A stretch of 32,563 bases of DNA from assembly GCA_026993525.1 (NCBI GenBank), contig JALWSS010000205.1, positions 1 through 32,563 on the forward strand, given 5' to 3'. Positions 17,155-24,950 of this stretch are shown piece after piece. The translations under genes were made by a program, and so were the position numbers. This stretch comes from Saprospiraceae bacterium. GTDB taxonomy: Bacteria; Bacteroidota; Bacteroidia; Chitinophagales; Saprospiraceae. The notes beneath the pieces were generated by a model, which did no database searches, was not told the DNA's origin, and saw only the letters and a program-made list of their open reading frames with translations. Position 1 is the first letter of the stretch, and every line of letters starts with the position of its first letter.

Positions 17155-17691
17155 ATGGCATTGATCGCAATAGAAGGCATGCACTTTTTTGCCTGCCACG
17201 GATTTTACGAAGAAGAGCAAATTACCGGCAACAATTTTCAGGTGGATGTTTACCTGGAAACATCTACCACTGCGGCTGCATCGTCAGATGAACTCGAAAA
17301 AACGATCAACTACGAAACGGTGTACCTGATCTGCGAGGCGGTGATGAAGAAAAAGGTGAACCTGCTCGAAACCCTGGCCGAAACCATCAGCCAGCGTATC
17401 AAATACCAGTTCAAATCCTTGTCTGGTTTAAAAGTGAGGGTTACCAAATTCAACCCACCGCTGGGCGGAAAAGTGGACAAAGTATGGGTGGAGTCAAGTG
17501 AAACATTTACCCGGAAATGCGCAAGATGCAACAAACCCATGCTTTGCTACAAAGACGATACTTGCTGGTGCAAAGCAACGATGCAGTTAAAAAAAACCAG
17601 CGAGCAACTGCGCATGAACTTTGGCAAAAAATGCCTTTGCAAGGAATGCCTGCAATTTTACATGGGAAAAGAAGTTTCTGAAGAAAACTGA
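17155..17691 (+). CDS. folB: Dihydroneopterin aldolase with C-terminal cysteine-rich CWC domain
   Basis: 178 aa. Residues 1-118 form a complete FolB (usual length ~120): IAIEGMHFFACHGFYEEEQ, INYETVYLICEAVM, LLETLAETISQRI and the conserved VTKFNPPLGG with catalytic Lys98. FolB splits 7,8-dihydroneopterin to 6-hydroxymethyl-dihydropterin and glycolaldehyde in folate synthesis. Residues ~120-168 are extra: eight cysteines, C122-x2-C125, C131, C137-W-C139, then C160-x-C162-x2-C165. The first five match the 'cysteine-rich CWC' family pattern, usually a separate small protein, and could bind zinc or another metal. The reading frame is continuous with no internal start that would separate the parts. 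No other folate gene is nearby; the DUF4197 gene follows after 67 nt. Confidence 0.88.
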   Translation: MALIAIEGMHFFACHGFYEEEQITGNNFQVDVYLETSTTAAASSDELEKTINYETVYLICEAVMKKKVNLLETLAETISQRIKYQFKSLSGLKVRVTKFNPPLGGKVDKVWVESSETFTRKCARCNKPMLCYKDDTCWCKATMQLKKTSEQLRMNFGKKCLCKECLQFYMGKEVSEEN

Positions 17692-17758
17692 CAACAGCTG
17701 ACGCTACTTTTCTGAAACCGAACCGTCAACATGACGCCAATCATTCAAATCCAATATC

Positions 17759-18472
17759 ATGTCCAGGTATTTCTTATTGTTTCTTGCAACGCTCGTACTT
17801 TCCTCCTGCGATCCGGCAGCACTTCAACGAACACTTGAATCCCTCTCAGACAGCCCCCTTTCAAATGAAGATATTGCCAATGGTCTGAAACAAGCTTTGG
17901 AAATTGGTATTTCAAAAGGAAGCGATGCGCTTTCTGCCAGGGATGGATACTACAAAAGTCCTTACAAAATAGGGCTGCCGCCTGAGGCAGAAAAGGTAGC
18001 ACAGAAACTCAGACCGATTCCAGGCTTCAGCAACGTGGAAGAAGTAATTGTGGAAAAGATCAACAGAGGGGCGGAAGATGCAGCCGGCAAAGCCAAACCC
18101 ATATTTGTATCTGCCATCCGCAACATGACTTTTACAGATGCCCTGGACATCCTGATGGGTGATAAAGATGCTGCAACCAAATACCTGAAATCTGCAACCT
18201 ACGATCAACTGTACAATCAATTCAATCCCGTCATAGTGGAATCCCTCGATAAGTTCAACGCCCGTAAGTACTGGGCTGATGCCGTGAACACCTACAACAA
18301 AATTCCCTTCGTTGAAAAGGCAAACCCCGACCTCGATGACTACGTAACACAACAAGCCCTGGCCGGGCTGTTCTCCAAAGTTCAGGAAGAAGAACTAAAC
18401 ATCAGGACCAACATCTCAGCAAGAACCACAGCGCTTTTGAAGAAGGTCTTCGCAAAACAGGATGGACAATAA
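17759..18472 (+). CDS. DUF4197 domain lipoprotein
   Basis: 237 aa. MSRYFLLFLATLVLSSC is a lipoprotein signal with lipobox cysteine at residue 17. The body carries the DUF4197 pattern: LSNEDIANGLKQALEIGISK, KIGLPPEAEKVAQKLRPI, FTDALDILMGDKDAATKYLK and DDYVTQQALAGLFSKVQEEE. The family is common in Bacteroidota and Proteobacteria, predicted envelope-located and mostly helical; its function is not established. It follows folB by 67 nt and precedes an 11-pair hairpin at 18484-18513. Confidence 0.85.
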   Translation: MSRYFLLFLATLVLSSCDPAALQRTLESLSDSPLSNEDIANGLKQALEIGISKGSDALSARDGYYKSPYKIGLPPEAEKVAQKLRPIPGFSNVEEVIVEKINRGAEDAAGKAKPIFVSAIRNMTFTDALDILMGDKDAATKYLKSATYDQLYNQFNPVIVESLDKFNARKYWADAVNTYNKIPFVEKANPDLDDYVTQQALAGLFSKVQEEELNIRTNISARTTALLKKVFAKQDGQ

Positions 18473-18483
18473 ACCGGTTTAAG

Positions 18484-18513
18484 AATGAGCGCACTTTCTT
18501 CAGTGCCCTCATT
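18484..18513 (+). terminator. Hairpin after the DUF4197 gene
   Basis: AATGAG-C-GCACT (18484-18495) pairs with AGTGC-C-CTCATT (18502-18513): 11 pairs with one C-C mismatch and a 6-nt loop, 11 nt past the stop. There is no T run, so it may be a processing or attenuation hairpin rather than an intrinsic terminator. Confidence 0.5.
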
Positions 18514-18656
18514 CGTTGAGAGGGGTTGATCCCTGGACAAGCCCGGGAGGTTGAGAGGGGTTGAGAGAGGTTGATGCCGATGCCGATAGTTATCTGCATC
18601 GGCATCGGGATCAACCAACTTCATTTGCACTCGACTCCAACGTAAAATGACTTTTT
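18511..18656. repeat. Dispersed repeat element, copy B
   Basis: Same start as copy A (ATTCGTTGAGAGGGGTTGA) and same 39-bp tail (18618-18656), but the middle is expanded. It holds a second GTTGAGAGG block (18550-18568) and a hairpin GATGCCGATGC (18573-18583) / GCATCGGCATC (18596-18606), flanked by GGTT/AACC. The copies thus share ends and differ inside. Confidence 0.75.
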
Positions 18657-18783
18657 CAGGGGACTAAAGAATATTTCAAAAAACAAAGAATAACTTCACT
18701 TTTATCCCTGCCGGGACCCGACATGCAAAACAATATCCCAGGTACACCGGGATATTTAAAATTTGAATTATATTCACCTCCTC

Positions 18784-18803
18784 ATTGATGTAGCTACATC
18801 AAT
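18784..18803. promoter_or_regulatory. Perfect 20-bp palindrome, probable operator
   Basis: ATTGATGTAG followed directly by CTACATCAAT is a perfect dyad without spacer, 28 nt upstream of the doxX-like ATG. The size, symmetry and place suggest the binding site of a dimeric repressor or redox regulator acting on that gene. Confidence 0.65.
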
Positions 18804-18831
18804 ATTCAATTGTTAACCAACAACATCTATT

Positions 18832-19209
18832 ATGGACACCTTACTCAAACTCGGTAAGTACTTGTTTGCACTCCCATTTGCCATGTTTGGCATCATGCAC
18901 TTCACCAATGCAGACGCCATGGCAGGTATGGCCCCATTCGGAGGCACCATCGTGGTTTACCTCACCGGTGTAGCCCTCCTTGCTGCCGTGGTAAGTATGC
19001 TGATCGGAAAAATGGACAAGCTGGCCACTTTCCTGCTCGGCGTATTTCTGATTCTGACGGCTCTTCTGGTGCACGCCAAAGGTCTTGGGGCAGAGGATGA
19101 AATGCAACAGGCAGTTTCTATGACCAACATGCTCAAAGACCTGATGCTGGCCGGAGCAGCCTGGTTGTATGCTGCTTACATTGCCAAAGACAGTGCAGTA
19201 CTGAACTGA
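18832..19209 (+). CDS. DoxX-like small integral membrane protein
   Basis: 125 aa with four predicted membrane helices: residues ~5-24 (LGKYLFALPFAMFGIMHFTN), ~37-58 (GGTIVVYLTGVALLAAVVSMLI), ~63-83 (LATFLLGVFLILTALLVHA) and ~103-118 (LMLAGAAWLYAAYIA). The four-helix layout and FGIMHF near the start fit the DoxX/DoxD superfamily, whose members are linked to thiol or quinone redox and stress responses. No catalytic motif is visible, so function is unassigned. It has a candidate operator at 18784 and its own terminator at 19232, so it forms a single-gene unit. Confidence 0.75.
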   Translation: MDTLLKLGKYLFALPFAMFGIMHFTNADAMAGMAPFGGTIVVYLTGVALLAAVVSMLIGKMDKLATFLLGVFLILTALLVHAKGLGAEDEMQQAVSMTNMLKDLMLAGAAWLYAAYIAKDSAVLN

Positions 19210-19231
19210 TTTTGACACTGCGAAAGGTATG

Positions 19232-19270
19232 AAATGCACTTGCGAATGGTCGCAGGTGCATTTTTGTTTT
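19232..19270 (+). terminator. Terminator after doxX-like gene
   Basis: AAATGCACTTGCGA (19232-19245) pairs with TCGCAGGTGCATTT (19250-19263), 14 pairs including one T-G, loop ATGG, then a T-rich run. An outer inverted repeat, GAAAGGTAT (19222-19230) / ATACCTTTC (19281-19289), encloses it and reaches to 5 nt before the truA start. Confidence 0.85.
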
Positions 19271-19293
19271 CAGGAAATGAATACCTTTCAGCC

Positions 19294-20040
19294 ATGCGAT
19301 ACTTTGCCGAATTAGCATACCGGGGAACCAACTATCACGGATGGCAAATACAAAAGAATGCACCGTCTGTGCAGGAAGCCATACAACAGGCTTTTTCTAC
19401 CATCCTGGGAGTGGAAGAAGTAGTGGGTTGTGGAAGAACAGATACCGGTGTTCACGCTTCCAGGTACTACATGCACTTTGATTTCGAGGCAGAATTTCCC
19501 GAAGGCTTTCTAAGAAGGGTCAATAAATTCCTGGATGAAGACATTGTGATCAAAAAAATAATTGAGGTGCCCAATGATGCCCATGCAAGGTTCGATGCCA
19601 CAGAAAGGAGCTATAACTACTACATCACCAGATTCAAAGACCCTTTCAGATACGACCTTGCCTGGCACTTTCCCTTTTACGACAAACTGGATTTGGAAAA
19701 ACTATCAGAAGTAGCCAGCCTTCTCAGGGCCTACAATGAATTTGCCCCATTCTGCAAGACCAATTCCGACGCAAAAACAATGGAATGCGAGCTAAAACAG
19801 GCAGAGTGGGTCATCAATGATGATGGCAACGGATTGACTTTTCACATCAGTGCAAACCGTTTCCTCCGTGGAATGGTCCGGCTCATCGTTGGTGCTTGTA
19901 TCAATGCAGGGCTGGGAAAAGTCCGGGTAGAGGACATCCGAAAAGCCCTGGAAGAGCAAAGTCCCATCAAAAAGAGCTGGAGTGTACCGGCCCATGGATT
20001 GTTCTTATGCGATGTGGAATATCCGTTCATTGAAGAATAG
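19294..20040 (+). CDS. truA: tRNA pseudouridine(38-40) synthase TruA
   Basis: 248 aa from the ATG at 19294 (MRYFAELAYRGTNYHGWQIQ), the canonical TruA start; an upstream in-frame start at 19234 lies inside the preceding terminator. Catalytic Asp50 is in GCGRTDTGVHA. Other family blocks are RSYNYYITRFKDPF, FAPFCKTNSDAKTMECEL and FLRGMVRLIVGACINAGLGK. It isomerises U38-U40 in tRNA anticodon stems. It ends in a hairpin at 20044-20073 shared with convergent ftsK. Confidence 0.96.
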   Translation: MRYFAELAYRGTNYHGWQIQKNAPSVQEAIQQAFSTILGVEEVVGCGRTDTGVHASRYYMHFDFEAEFPEGFLRRVNKFLDEDIVIKKIIEVPNDAHARFDATERSYNYYITRFKDPFRYDLAWHFPFYDKLDLEKLSEVASLLRAYNEFAPFCKTNSDAKTMECELKQAEWVINDDGNGLTFHISANRFLRGMVRLIVGACINAGLGKVRVEDIRKALEEQSPIKKSWSVPAHGLFLCDVEYPFIEE

Positions 20041-20043
20041 GAA

Positions 20044-20073
20044 AAGCCCGAACGACCATTGTCATTCGGGCTT
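20044..20073. terminator. Bidirectional terminator truA / ftsK
   Basis: AAGCCCGAA (20044-20052) pairs with TTCGGGCTT (20065-20073), continued by GAC/GTC across a C-A mismatch, loop CATT. T-rich sequence lies on both sides. Confidence 0.82.
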
Positions 20074-20120
20074 GATTTTGTTCCTTGACGAATCTTACAC
20101 GTAGCCAAGGAATTTGCCTC

Positions 20121-22577
20121 CTATTTCCTATTAAGAAAATCTTTCAAATATCGTTCCAACTCCATTTCATCGTAAACCAAAACTTCCCGGGGTTTACTAC
20201 CTTCAGCGGGGCCTACGATGCCAAGTGCTTCGAGTTGGTCCATGATGCGGCCTGCCCTGTTGTAGCCAAGTTTCAATCGCCGCTGGATCATGGAGGTTGA
20301 TCCGTGCTGGCTTTGAACAACCAATCTGGCGGCATCGTGAATCAAATCGTCCAGGTCATTCATATCAATGGCACCGGGCTCAGTCATGCCGTCTTCATCG
20401 CCATGGTATTCAGGCAACAGGAAGGGTTCCGGATAGCCCTGTTGGTCAGCAATGAACTTGATCACATTCTCGACTTCCGGGGTATCCACAAAAGCGCATT
20501 GCAGACGGATCATATCCCCTCCAACAGAGAACAACATATCACCACGCCCAACCAGTTGTTCTGCTCCGCTGGCGTCCAATATGGTGCGTGAGTCAACTTT
20601 TGCCGACACCTTGAAGGCAATCCTTGCGGGGAAATTGGCTTTGATCACACCGGTGATGATGTTTACCGAAGGACGCTGCGTTGCAATGATCAGGTGAATA
20701 CCAACCGCCCGGGCCAATTGCGCCAGACGCCCGATGGGCAGTTCAATTTCTTTACCGGCAGTCATGATCAGATCGGCAAACTCGTCAATTACCAAAATGA
20801 TGAAAGGCAAAAAGCGGTGCCCATTTTCAGGATTCAGTTTCCGGGCTACGAATTTCTCGTTGTATTCCGTGATGTTCCGGACATGGGCCTTTTTCATCAG
20901 GTTGTAGCGCTCCTCCATTTCAATGGTCAGCGAATTGAGGGTGTGTACAACCTTGTTGGTTTCGGTAGTGATGGGCTCTTCCTGGTCGGGCAACACCGCC
21001 AGAAAGTGCTTGTACAACTTTGAGAAGGGGAATAGCTCAACCTTCTTGGGGTCAATCAAAACCAGCTTAACCTGAGAGGGGTGTTTCTTGTATAAAATGG
21101 AAAGCAGAATGGCATTGATACCTACCGATTTACCCTGACCGGTGGCGCCGGCAATCAAAAGGTGAGGCATCTTGGCCAGGTCAACCACATACACTTCATT
21201 GGCAATGGTTTTCCCAAGTGCGATGGGAAGATCCATCTTCGCCCGTTTGAACTTTTCCGACATCAGCAGTTCCTTCAGGGCGACAATCTGCTTGTTTTTG
21301 TTCGGAACCTCAATACCGATGGTACCACGCCCCGGAATTGGGGCAATGATTCGGATGCCCAATGCAGCCAGGCTCAAAGCTATGTCGTCTTCCAGGTTTT
21401 TGATCCGGGATATTCTGACGCCGGGAGCCGGAACAATTTCATAAAGGGTGACGGTCGGGCCAATCGTCGCCCGGATTTTGGTGATCTCGATCTTATAATT
21501 GAGGAGCGTCTCAACGATCTGGTCTTTGTTGGCCTCCAGTTCAGTCCTGTCAATTTCAAATTTCCGGTCGTTGTAATCTTTCAACAAAGCCAAAACCGGA
21601 TACTCATAAGAAGAAAGCTCAAGGGTTGGATCGTAAGGCTCGGTGAAATTCTTGGTGTCGTCGGCCACCGCCAGATCGGGGAAAAGCGATGCCTGCTGGC
21701 CGGGAACGGCTGAGGCAGTGGTGGCAGTTGAATCCGAAGGTTTGGCCGTGGTATCTTCCACTTCAAATTCAGAATCACCCGGACGCAAGGGCTTTGGCTT
21801 CTCTTTTTTGGAACCCGACGGCTCCACTTTGGTAAATCCTCCTTCATCGTTGTCTTTACCTGGAGCAGTTCTCTCTTTTTTGGGTCGCTGCGCAATAGCT
21901 ACACCATCAGTAGTGGCGGCGGCCGTTTTCTTTTTGGCAGCACCGAATGGCTGGCTCATAAATTCCTGAAACCTGAGTTTAAAATCAGCCCAGGCATCAT
22001 GTGGGGTCCAGTTGTTGAAATCCGGGTTGATTCGCCAAATCAATACTCCCACCACCAAAAACAGGAAGAGGATGGTCATTCCGGCCACTCCTACCAGTCC
22101 CGTCATCCATTCGCTGATAACCTCACCAATGGCACCGCCCCAGGGAAATTCAGCGTCGCCAAAGACAAATTCCAAAAAAACTGAAAGCAACAAGGCCAGG
22201 ATCAGGGAATTGCGAAGCGAAGGTAAAAGCTTTACCAGCGGGCGCTCTTTGATGAGGGCAATTCCGTAAATCACCAGCAGGTAGATAAAAATAAAGGAAC
22301 TTAATCCGATGCCCCACCAGAAGATAGTGTTGGAAACTATGGCTCCCAGTTTTCCCAGCAGGTTTGCCGGATCAAAGGTGTCGCCAATCAACAGCTCTGA
22401 CAGGCTGAGGCTGTTTACATCGTCGTAATCACTGCGCCAGGTGAACAAATACGAGGTAAAAGCTACAAACAGATAGGCAGCCAAAAACAACAGCACCAAT
22501 CCAATGAGCTTGGGAATCCGCCTGTCTTTATCGGGGAAATTGAGTGATAACTGGTTCTTGTTTTTTTTGGAAGCCAT
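20121..22577 (-). CDS. ftsK: DNA translocase FtsK/SpoIIIE
   Basis: 818 aa. The N-terminal ~200 residues hold four membrane helices (LIGLVLLFLAAYLFVAFTSY; FWWGIGLSSFIFIYLLVIYG; NSLILALLLSVFLEFVFG; GVAGMTILFLFLVVGVLIW). A charged, low-complexity linker spans ~200-320. The motor has YEIVPAPGVRISRIKNLEDD, GRGTIGIEVPNK, Walker A IAGATGQGKSVG (K483), LVLIDPKKVEL, Walker B FIILVIDEFADLIM, and IGRLAQLARAVGIHLIIATQ. The C-terminal winged-helix gamma domain (VVQSQHGSTSMIQRRLKLGY) reads KOPS-type polar sequences. FtsK pumps chromosome DNA at the septum and activates XerCD at dif. Confidence 0.96.
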   Translation of the reverse strand: MASKKNKNQLSLNFPDKDRRIPKLIGLVLLFLAAYLFVAFTSYLFTWRSDYDDVNSLSLSELLIGDTFDPANLLGKLGAIVSNTIFWWGIGLSSFIFIYLLVIYGIALIKERPLVKLLPSLRNSLILALLLSVFLEFVFGDAEFPWGGAIGEVISEWMTGLVGVAGMTILFLFLVVGVLIWRINPDFNNWTPHDAWADFKLRFQEFMSQPFGAAKKKTAAATTDGVAIAQRPKKERTAPGKDNDEGGFTKVEPSGSKKEKPKPLRPGDSEFEVEDTTAKPSDSTATTASAVPGQQASLFPDLAVADDTKNFTEPYDPTLELSSYEYPVLALLKDYNDRKFEIDRTELEANKDQIVETLLNYKIEITKIRATIGPTVTLYEIVPAPGVRISRIKNLEDDIALSLAALGIRIIAPIPGRGTIGIEVPNKNKQIVALKELLMSEKFKRAKMDLPIALGKTIANEVYVVDLAKMPHLLIAGATGQGKSVGINAILLSILYKKHPSQVKLVLIDPKKVELFPFSKLYKHFLAVLPDQEEPITTETNKVVHTLNSLTIEMEERYNLMKKAHVRNITEYNEKFVARKLNPENGHRFLPFIILVIDEFADLIMTAGKEIELPIGRLAQLARAVGIHLIIATQRPSVNIITGVIKANFPARIAFKVSAKVDSRTILDASGAEQLVGRGDMLFSVGGDMIRLQCAFVDTPEVENVIKFIADQQGYPEPFLLPEYHGDEDGMTEPGAIDMNDLDDLIHDAARLVVQSQHGSTSMIQRRLKLGYNRAGRIMDQLEALGIVGPAEGSKPREVLVYDEMELERYLKDFLNRK

Positions 22578-22648
22578 GCGCTGCTTAGGGAATTACAATA
22601 AAATTGCCCTGCTCTACCCACAGTGTTTTGGAGGTTCAAGAGGATTGA

Positions 22649-22679
22649 CAAAGTTAGAGATTCAGCTTGTTTAGAGAAA
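22649..22679 (-). promoter_or_regulatory. ftsK promoter
   Basis: On the minus strand TTTC (22679-22676), 19 nt, then TAACTTTG (22656-22649): an exact -7 box and 3 of 4 bases of the -33 box. The leader to the ftsK ATG would be about 65 nt. Confidence 0.58.
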
Positions 22680-22721
22680 AAACCTGGCTATACAAATGAC
22701 AGGCTTCTAAAATACATTGGG

Positions 22722-22754
22722 ACGTTTACCAAACCTTGGAGGTTTAGTAAACGT
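22722..22754. repeat. ACGTTTAC palindromic repeat, copy 1
   Basis: ACGTTTACCAAACCT (22722-22736) and AGGTTTAGTAAACGT (22740-22754) are inverted arms with 14 of 15 pairs and a TGG centre. Flanked on the right by GGGTTA, as in copy 2. Confidence 0.85.
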
Positions 22755-22803
22755 GGGTTACTCATTTGTTCAGAGAGGTTTGGAGAAGTTGAGAGAAGTT
22801 TGG

Positions 22804-22837
22804 ACGTTTACCAAACCTTTGGAGGTTTAGTAAACGT
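22804..22837. repeat. ACGTTTAC palindromic repeat, copy 2
   Basis: Same arms as copy 1 (22804-22818 and 22823-22837) with a TTGG centre and the same GGGTTA right flank. Copies 1 and 2 lie in direct orientation 49 bp apart. Confidence 0.85.
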
Positions 22838-23059
22838 GGGTTAAATTAATTGAGTAATATTTGAATATTTACCCCCCCGAAGTCGGTCCCGCCCCAAATC
22901 CCTAAGAATTTCGGGATTAGGAACGGGATCGGGAATTGGCTTAGCGAACAAAAACATGGTTTTTTACGAAAATGGGGTTTTTGCAATGCGCTCTTGATTT
23001 ACTTTACGTAGTATTAATTCACCTTTTGTAATTTCCTTCGGCAAACGACCTTTACAAGC

Positions 23060-24157
23060 ATGGCCAAGACCACAAAGAATACAACCCTCAGACCATCTGC
23101 CGAGCAGGCCTATGCACATGAATTAAAGGCCCTGGCCAGCCTTGATGACAAACCAAAACCGCTCAACTGGAAGCTCAGCCCCTGGGCTGTTGTCACCTAC
23201 GTCATGGGAGGGAAGCTTGAAGACGGTACCGATATTCAACCCAAGTATTTCGGGAACCGCAGACTGATAGAGGTGGCAGTGGCTACCCTGGCTACTGACC
23301 GGGCTTTGTTGCTGATGGGCGTTCCGGGTACGGCCAAAACCTGGGTGTCGGAACACCTGGCAGCTGCTGTCAGCGGCACCTCCCACCTGCTGGTACAAGG
23401 CACCTCCGGTATTGCCGAAGAGGCGCTGAAATACGGATGGAACTATGCACGCCTGCTATCGGAAGGCCCAAGCGAAAAAGCAATGGTGCCGAGTCCGGTG
23501 ATGGTGGCCATGAAAGAGGGAAAAATTGCAAGGGTGGAAGAACTGACCAGGATTCCTTCCGAGGTTCAGGATGCATTGATCACCATTCTTTCTGAGAAAA
23601 TACTTCCGGTTCCGGAACTGAACACCGAGGTGCAGGCGCAGAAAGGATTCAACGTGATAGCCACCGCCAACGACCGGGACAAAGGGATCAACGAACTTTC
23701 AAGCGCTTTGCGAAGAAGGTTCAATACTGTGGTGATGCCCCTGCCGGAAAGTTTTGAAGAAGAAGTGCAAATTGTGAAAAGCCGTGTGGAAAGCATAGGC
23801 AAATCGCTGGACCTGCCGGCCGGATCAGCACCGGTGAAAGAAATTCAGCGACTGGTAACCATCTTCCGGGAATTGCGAAGCGGAAAAACAGCCGACGGGA
23901 AAATGCGCCTGAAAGTCCCATCCAGCACCCTGAGTACCGCCGAGGCCATTTCTGTAGTGCACAACAGCCAGGCCCTGGCCGTGCATTTTGGTGATGGGGT
24001 CATCAAAGCCCATGACCTGGCAGCCATGATGGAAGGTGCCATCGTCAAAGATCCATCACAGGACGAACCCATCTGGAAAGAGTACCTGGAAACAGTGGTA
24101 AAGGAACGGTCAGAGTGGAAAGACCTTTACAGGGCCTGCAAAGACCTGAAAAAGTAG
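23060..24157 (+). CDS. MoxR-type AAA+ ATPase
   Basis: 365 aa. An N-terminal helical extension (EQAYAHELKALASLDDKPKPLNWKLSP, quoted in part) precedes the AAA core: Walker A LLMGVPGTAKTWVSEHLA (K93), a divergent Walker B GKIARVEELTRIP in place of the usual hydrophobic-DE, sensor 1 FNVIATANDRDKGINEL and arginine-finger region SSALRRRFN. This is the MoxR-clade subtype that usually sits beside a VWA (CoxE-like) protein and DUF5682- or SWIM-domain proteins. Here none of these partners is adjacent: upstream is non-coding repeat sequence and downstream is a convergent hydrolase one base away. MoxR ATPases generally act as chaperones inserting metal cofactors or remodelling VWA-bound clients; this one's client is unknown. 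Confidence 0.85.
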   Translation: MAKTTKNTTLRPSAEQAYAHELKALASLDDKPKPLNWKLSPWAVVTYVMGGKLEDGTDIQPKYFGNRRLIEVAVATLATDRALLLMGVPGTAKTWVSEHLAAAVSGTSHLLVQGTSGIAEEALKYGWNYARLLSEGPSEKAMVPSPVMVAMKEGKIARVEELTRIPSEVQDALITILSEKILPVPELNTEVQAQKGFNVIATANDRDKGINELSSALRRRFNTVVMPLPESFEEEVQIVKSRVESIGKSLDLPAGSAPVKEIQRLVTIFRELRSGKTADGKMRLKVPSSTLSTAEAISVVHNSQALAVHFGDGVIKAHDLAAMMEGAIVKDPSQDEPIWKEYLETVVKERSEWKDLYRACKDLKK

Positions 24158-24158
24158 C

Positions 24159-24950
24159 TCAGGTGCTCACCTGCTTGTTTTCGCTGGTAGCACTTACTTC
24201 CTTCAAAAATGACTCGAGAATCTGGTTGAACTGATCGGGGTGCTCCATCATGGGTGCATGGCCGCATTTTTCGACGAAATAGAGCCTGGAATTTTCGATG
24301 AGTTTGTGAAATTCATCGGCTACAAATGCCGGAGTCACCTTGTCTTCTTTTCCCCAGATCAACAAGGTGGGAGCTTTGATGAGGTGGAGTTTATCCCGAA
24401 GATTTTGCCGGACGGCGCTCTTGGCGGTCACGATCACCCGAATGCCCTTGTTTCGGTCATTTACGATATCGAAAACCTCATCCACCAGTTCTTTGGTGGC
24501 CACTTTGGGATCGTAAAAGGTATCTTCCGTTTTCTTTTTGATGTATTCGTAATTGCCCCTCTTCGGAAAGGTGGACCCCATGGCTGATTCAAACAATCCG
24601 GAACTGCCGGTCAAAGTGATGGAAGCCACTTTCTCGGGATAGGCAATGGAATAAAGCAAAGCAATGTGCCCACCCAGCGAATTGCCAAGCACATGAATCT
24701 TGTCGTATCCCTTGTAGTCTATGAATTTGGCCAGGTTGTCCACAAGCCCCGTTACCGAAAGCTTGTGCAGTGGCAGGTCGTAAATGGGCAGGATGGGCAC
24801 CACCACGTTGTATTTGGAACCGAAGTTGTTCAGAATGCCGGAAAAGTTGCTGAGTGCACCGAACAAACCATGCAGCAACACAAGGGTGGTATCGCCACCT
24901 TTGGTTTCAATGTACTTGAATCCGCCATCTTCAATGATCTCGTACTGCAT
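24159..24950 (-). CDS. Alpha/beta hydrolase
   Basis: 263 aa, cytoplasmic (no signal peptide). Standard alpha/beta hydrolase order: LVLLHGLFGALSNF (HG oxyanion motif near residue 27), nucleophile S91 in HVLGNSLGGHIAL, acid D203 in LLIWGKEDKVTP and H231 in EKCGHAPMMEHP. It resembles MhpC/BioH-like esterases, but substrate cannot be read. The family includes esterases and C-C hydrolases. It converges on the MoxR gene with one base between the two stops and has its own -7 box at 24973-24980. Confidence 0.88.
   Translation of the reverse strand: MQYEIIEDGGFKYIETKGGDTTLVLLHGLFGALSNFSGILNNFGSKYNVVVPILPIYDLPLHKLSVTGLVDNLAKFIDYKGYDKIHVLGNSLGGHIALLYSIAYPEKVASITLTGSSGLFESAMGSTFPKRGNYEYIKKKTEDTFYDPKVATKELVDEVFDIVNDRNKGIRVIVTAKSAVRQNLRDKLHLIKAPTLLIWGKEDKVTPAFVADEFHKLIENSRLYFVEKCGHAPMMEHPDQFNQILESFLKEVSATSENKQVST

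Larger units (their letters stand above)
18473..18831. other. Repeat-rich intergenic region before doxX-like gene
   Basis: This 359-bp gap holds the hairpin at 18484, repeat copy B, a second hairpin (AATATCCC at 18732-18739 / GGGATATT at 18749-18756, extended inward by GG/CC around a bulged A) and the 20-bp palindrome at 18784. No clear TAnnTTTG promoter or protein gene is visible. Confidence 0.6.
22578..23059. other. Repeat-rich intergenic region ftsK / moxR-like
   Basis: This 482-bp divergent gap contains the ftsK promoter, two copies of the ACGTTTAC palindrome, GAGAAGTTGAGAGAAG-type purine repeats between them, and an imperfect hairpin at 22888-22927 (AATCCC/GGGATT core, CCCG/CGGG base). 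No gene is visible, and no clear promoter for the rightward ATPase. Confidence 0.6.

Noticed and set aside
22773-22800. CRISPR-like array formed by the two palindromes and their spacer
   Set aside because: Only two direct copies, the third is far away and inverted, and there are no cas genes; better explained as a dispersed palindromic repeat.
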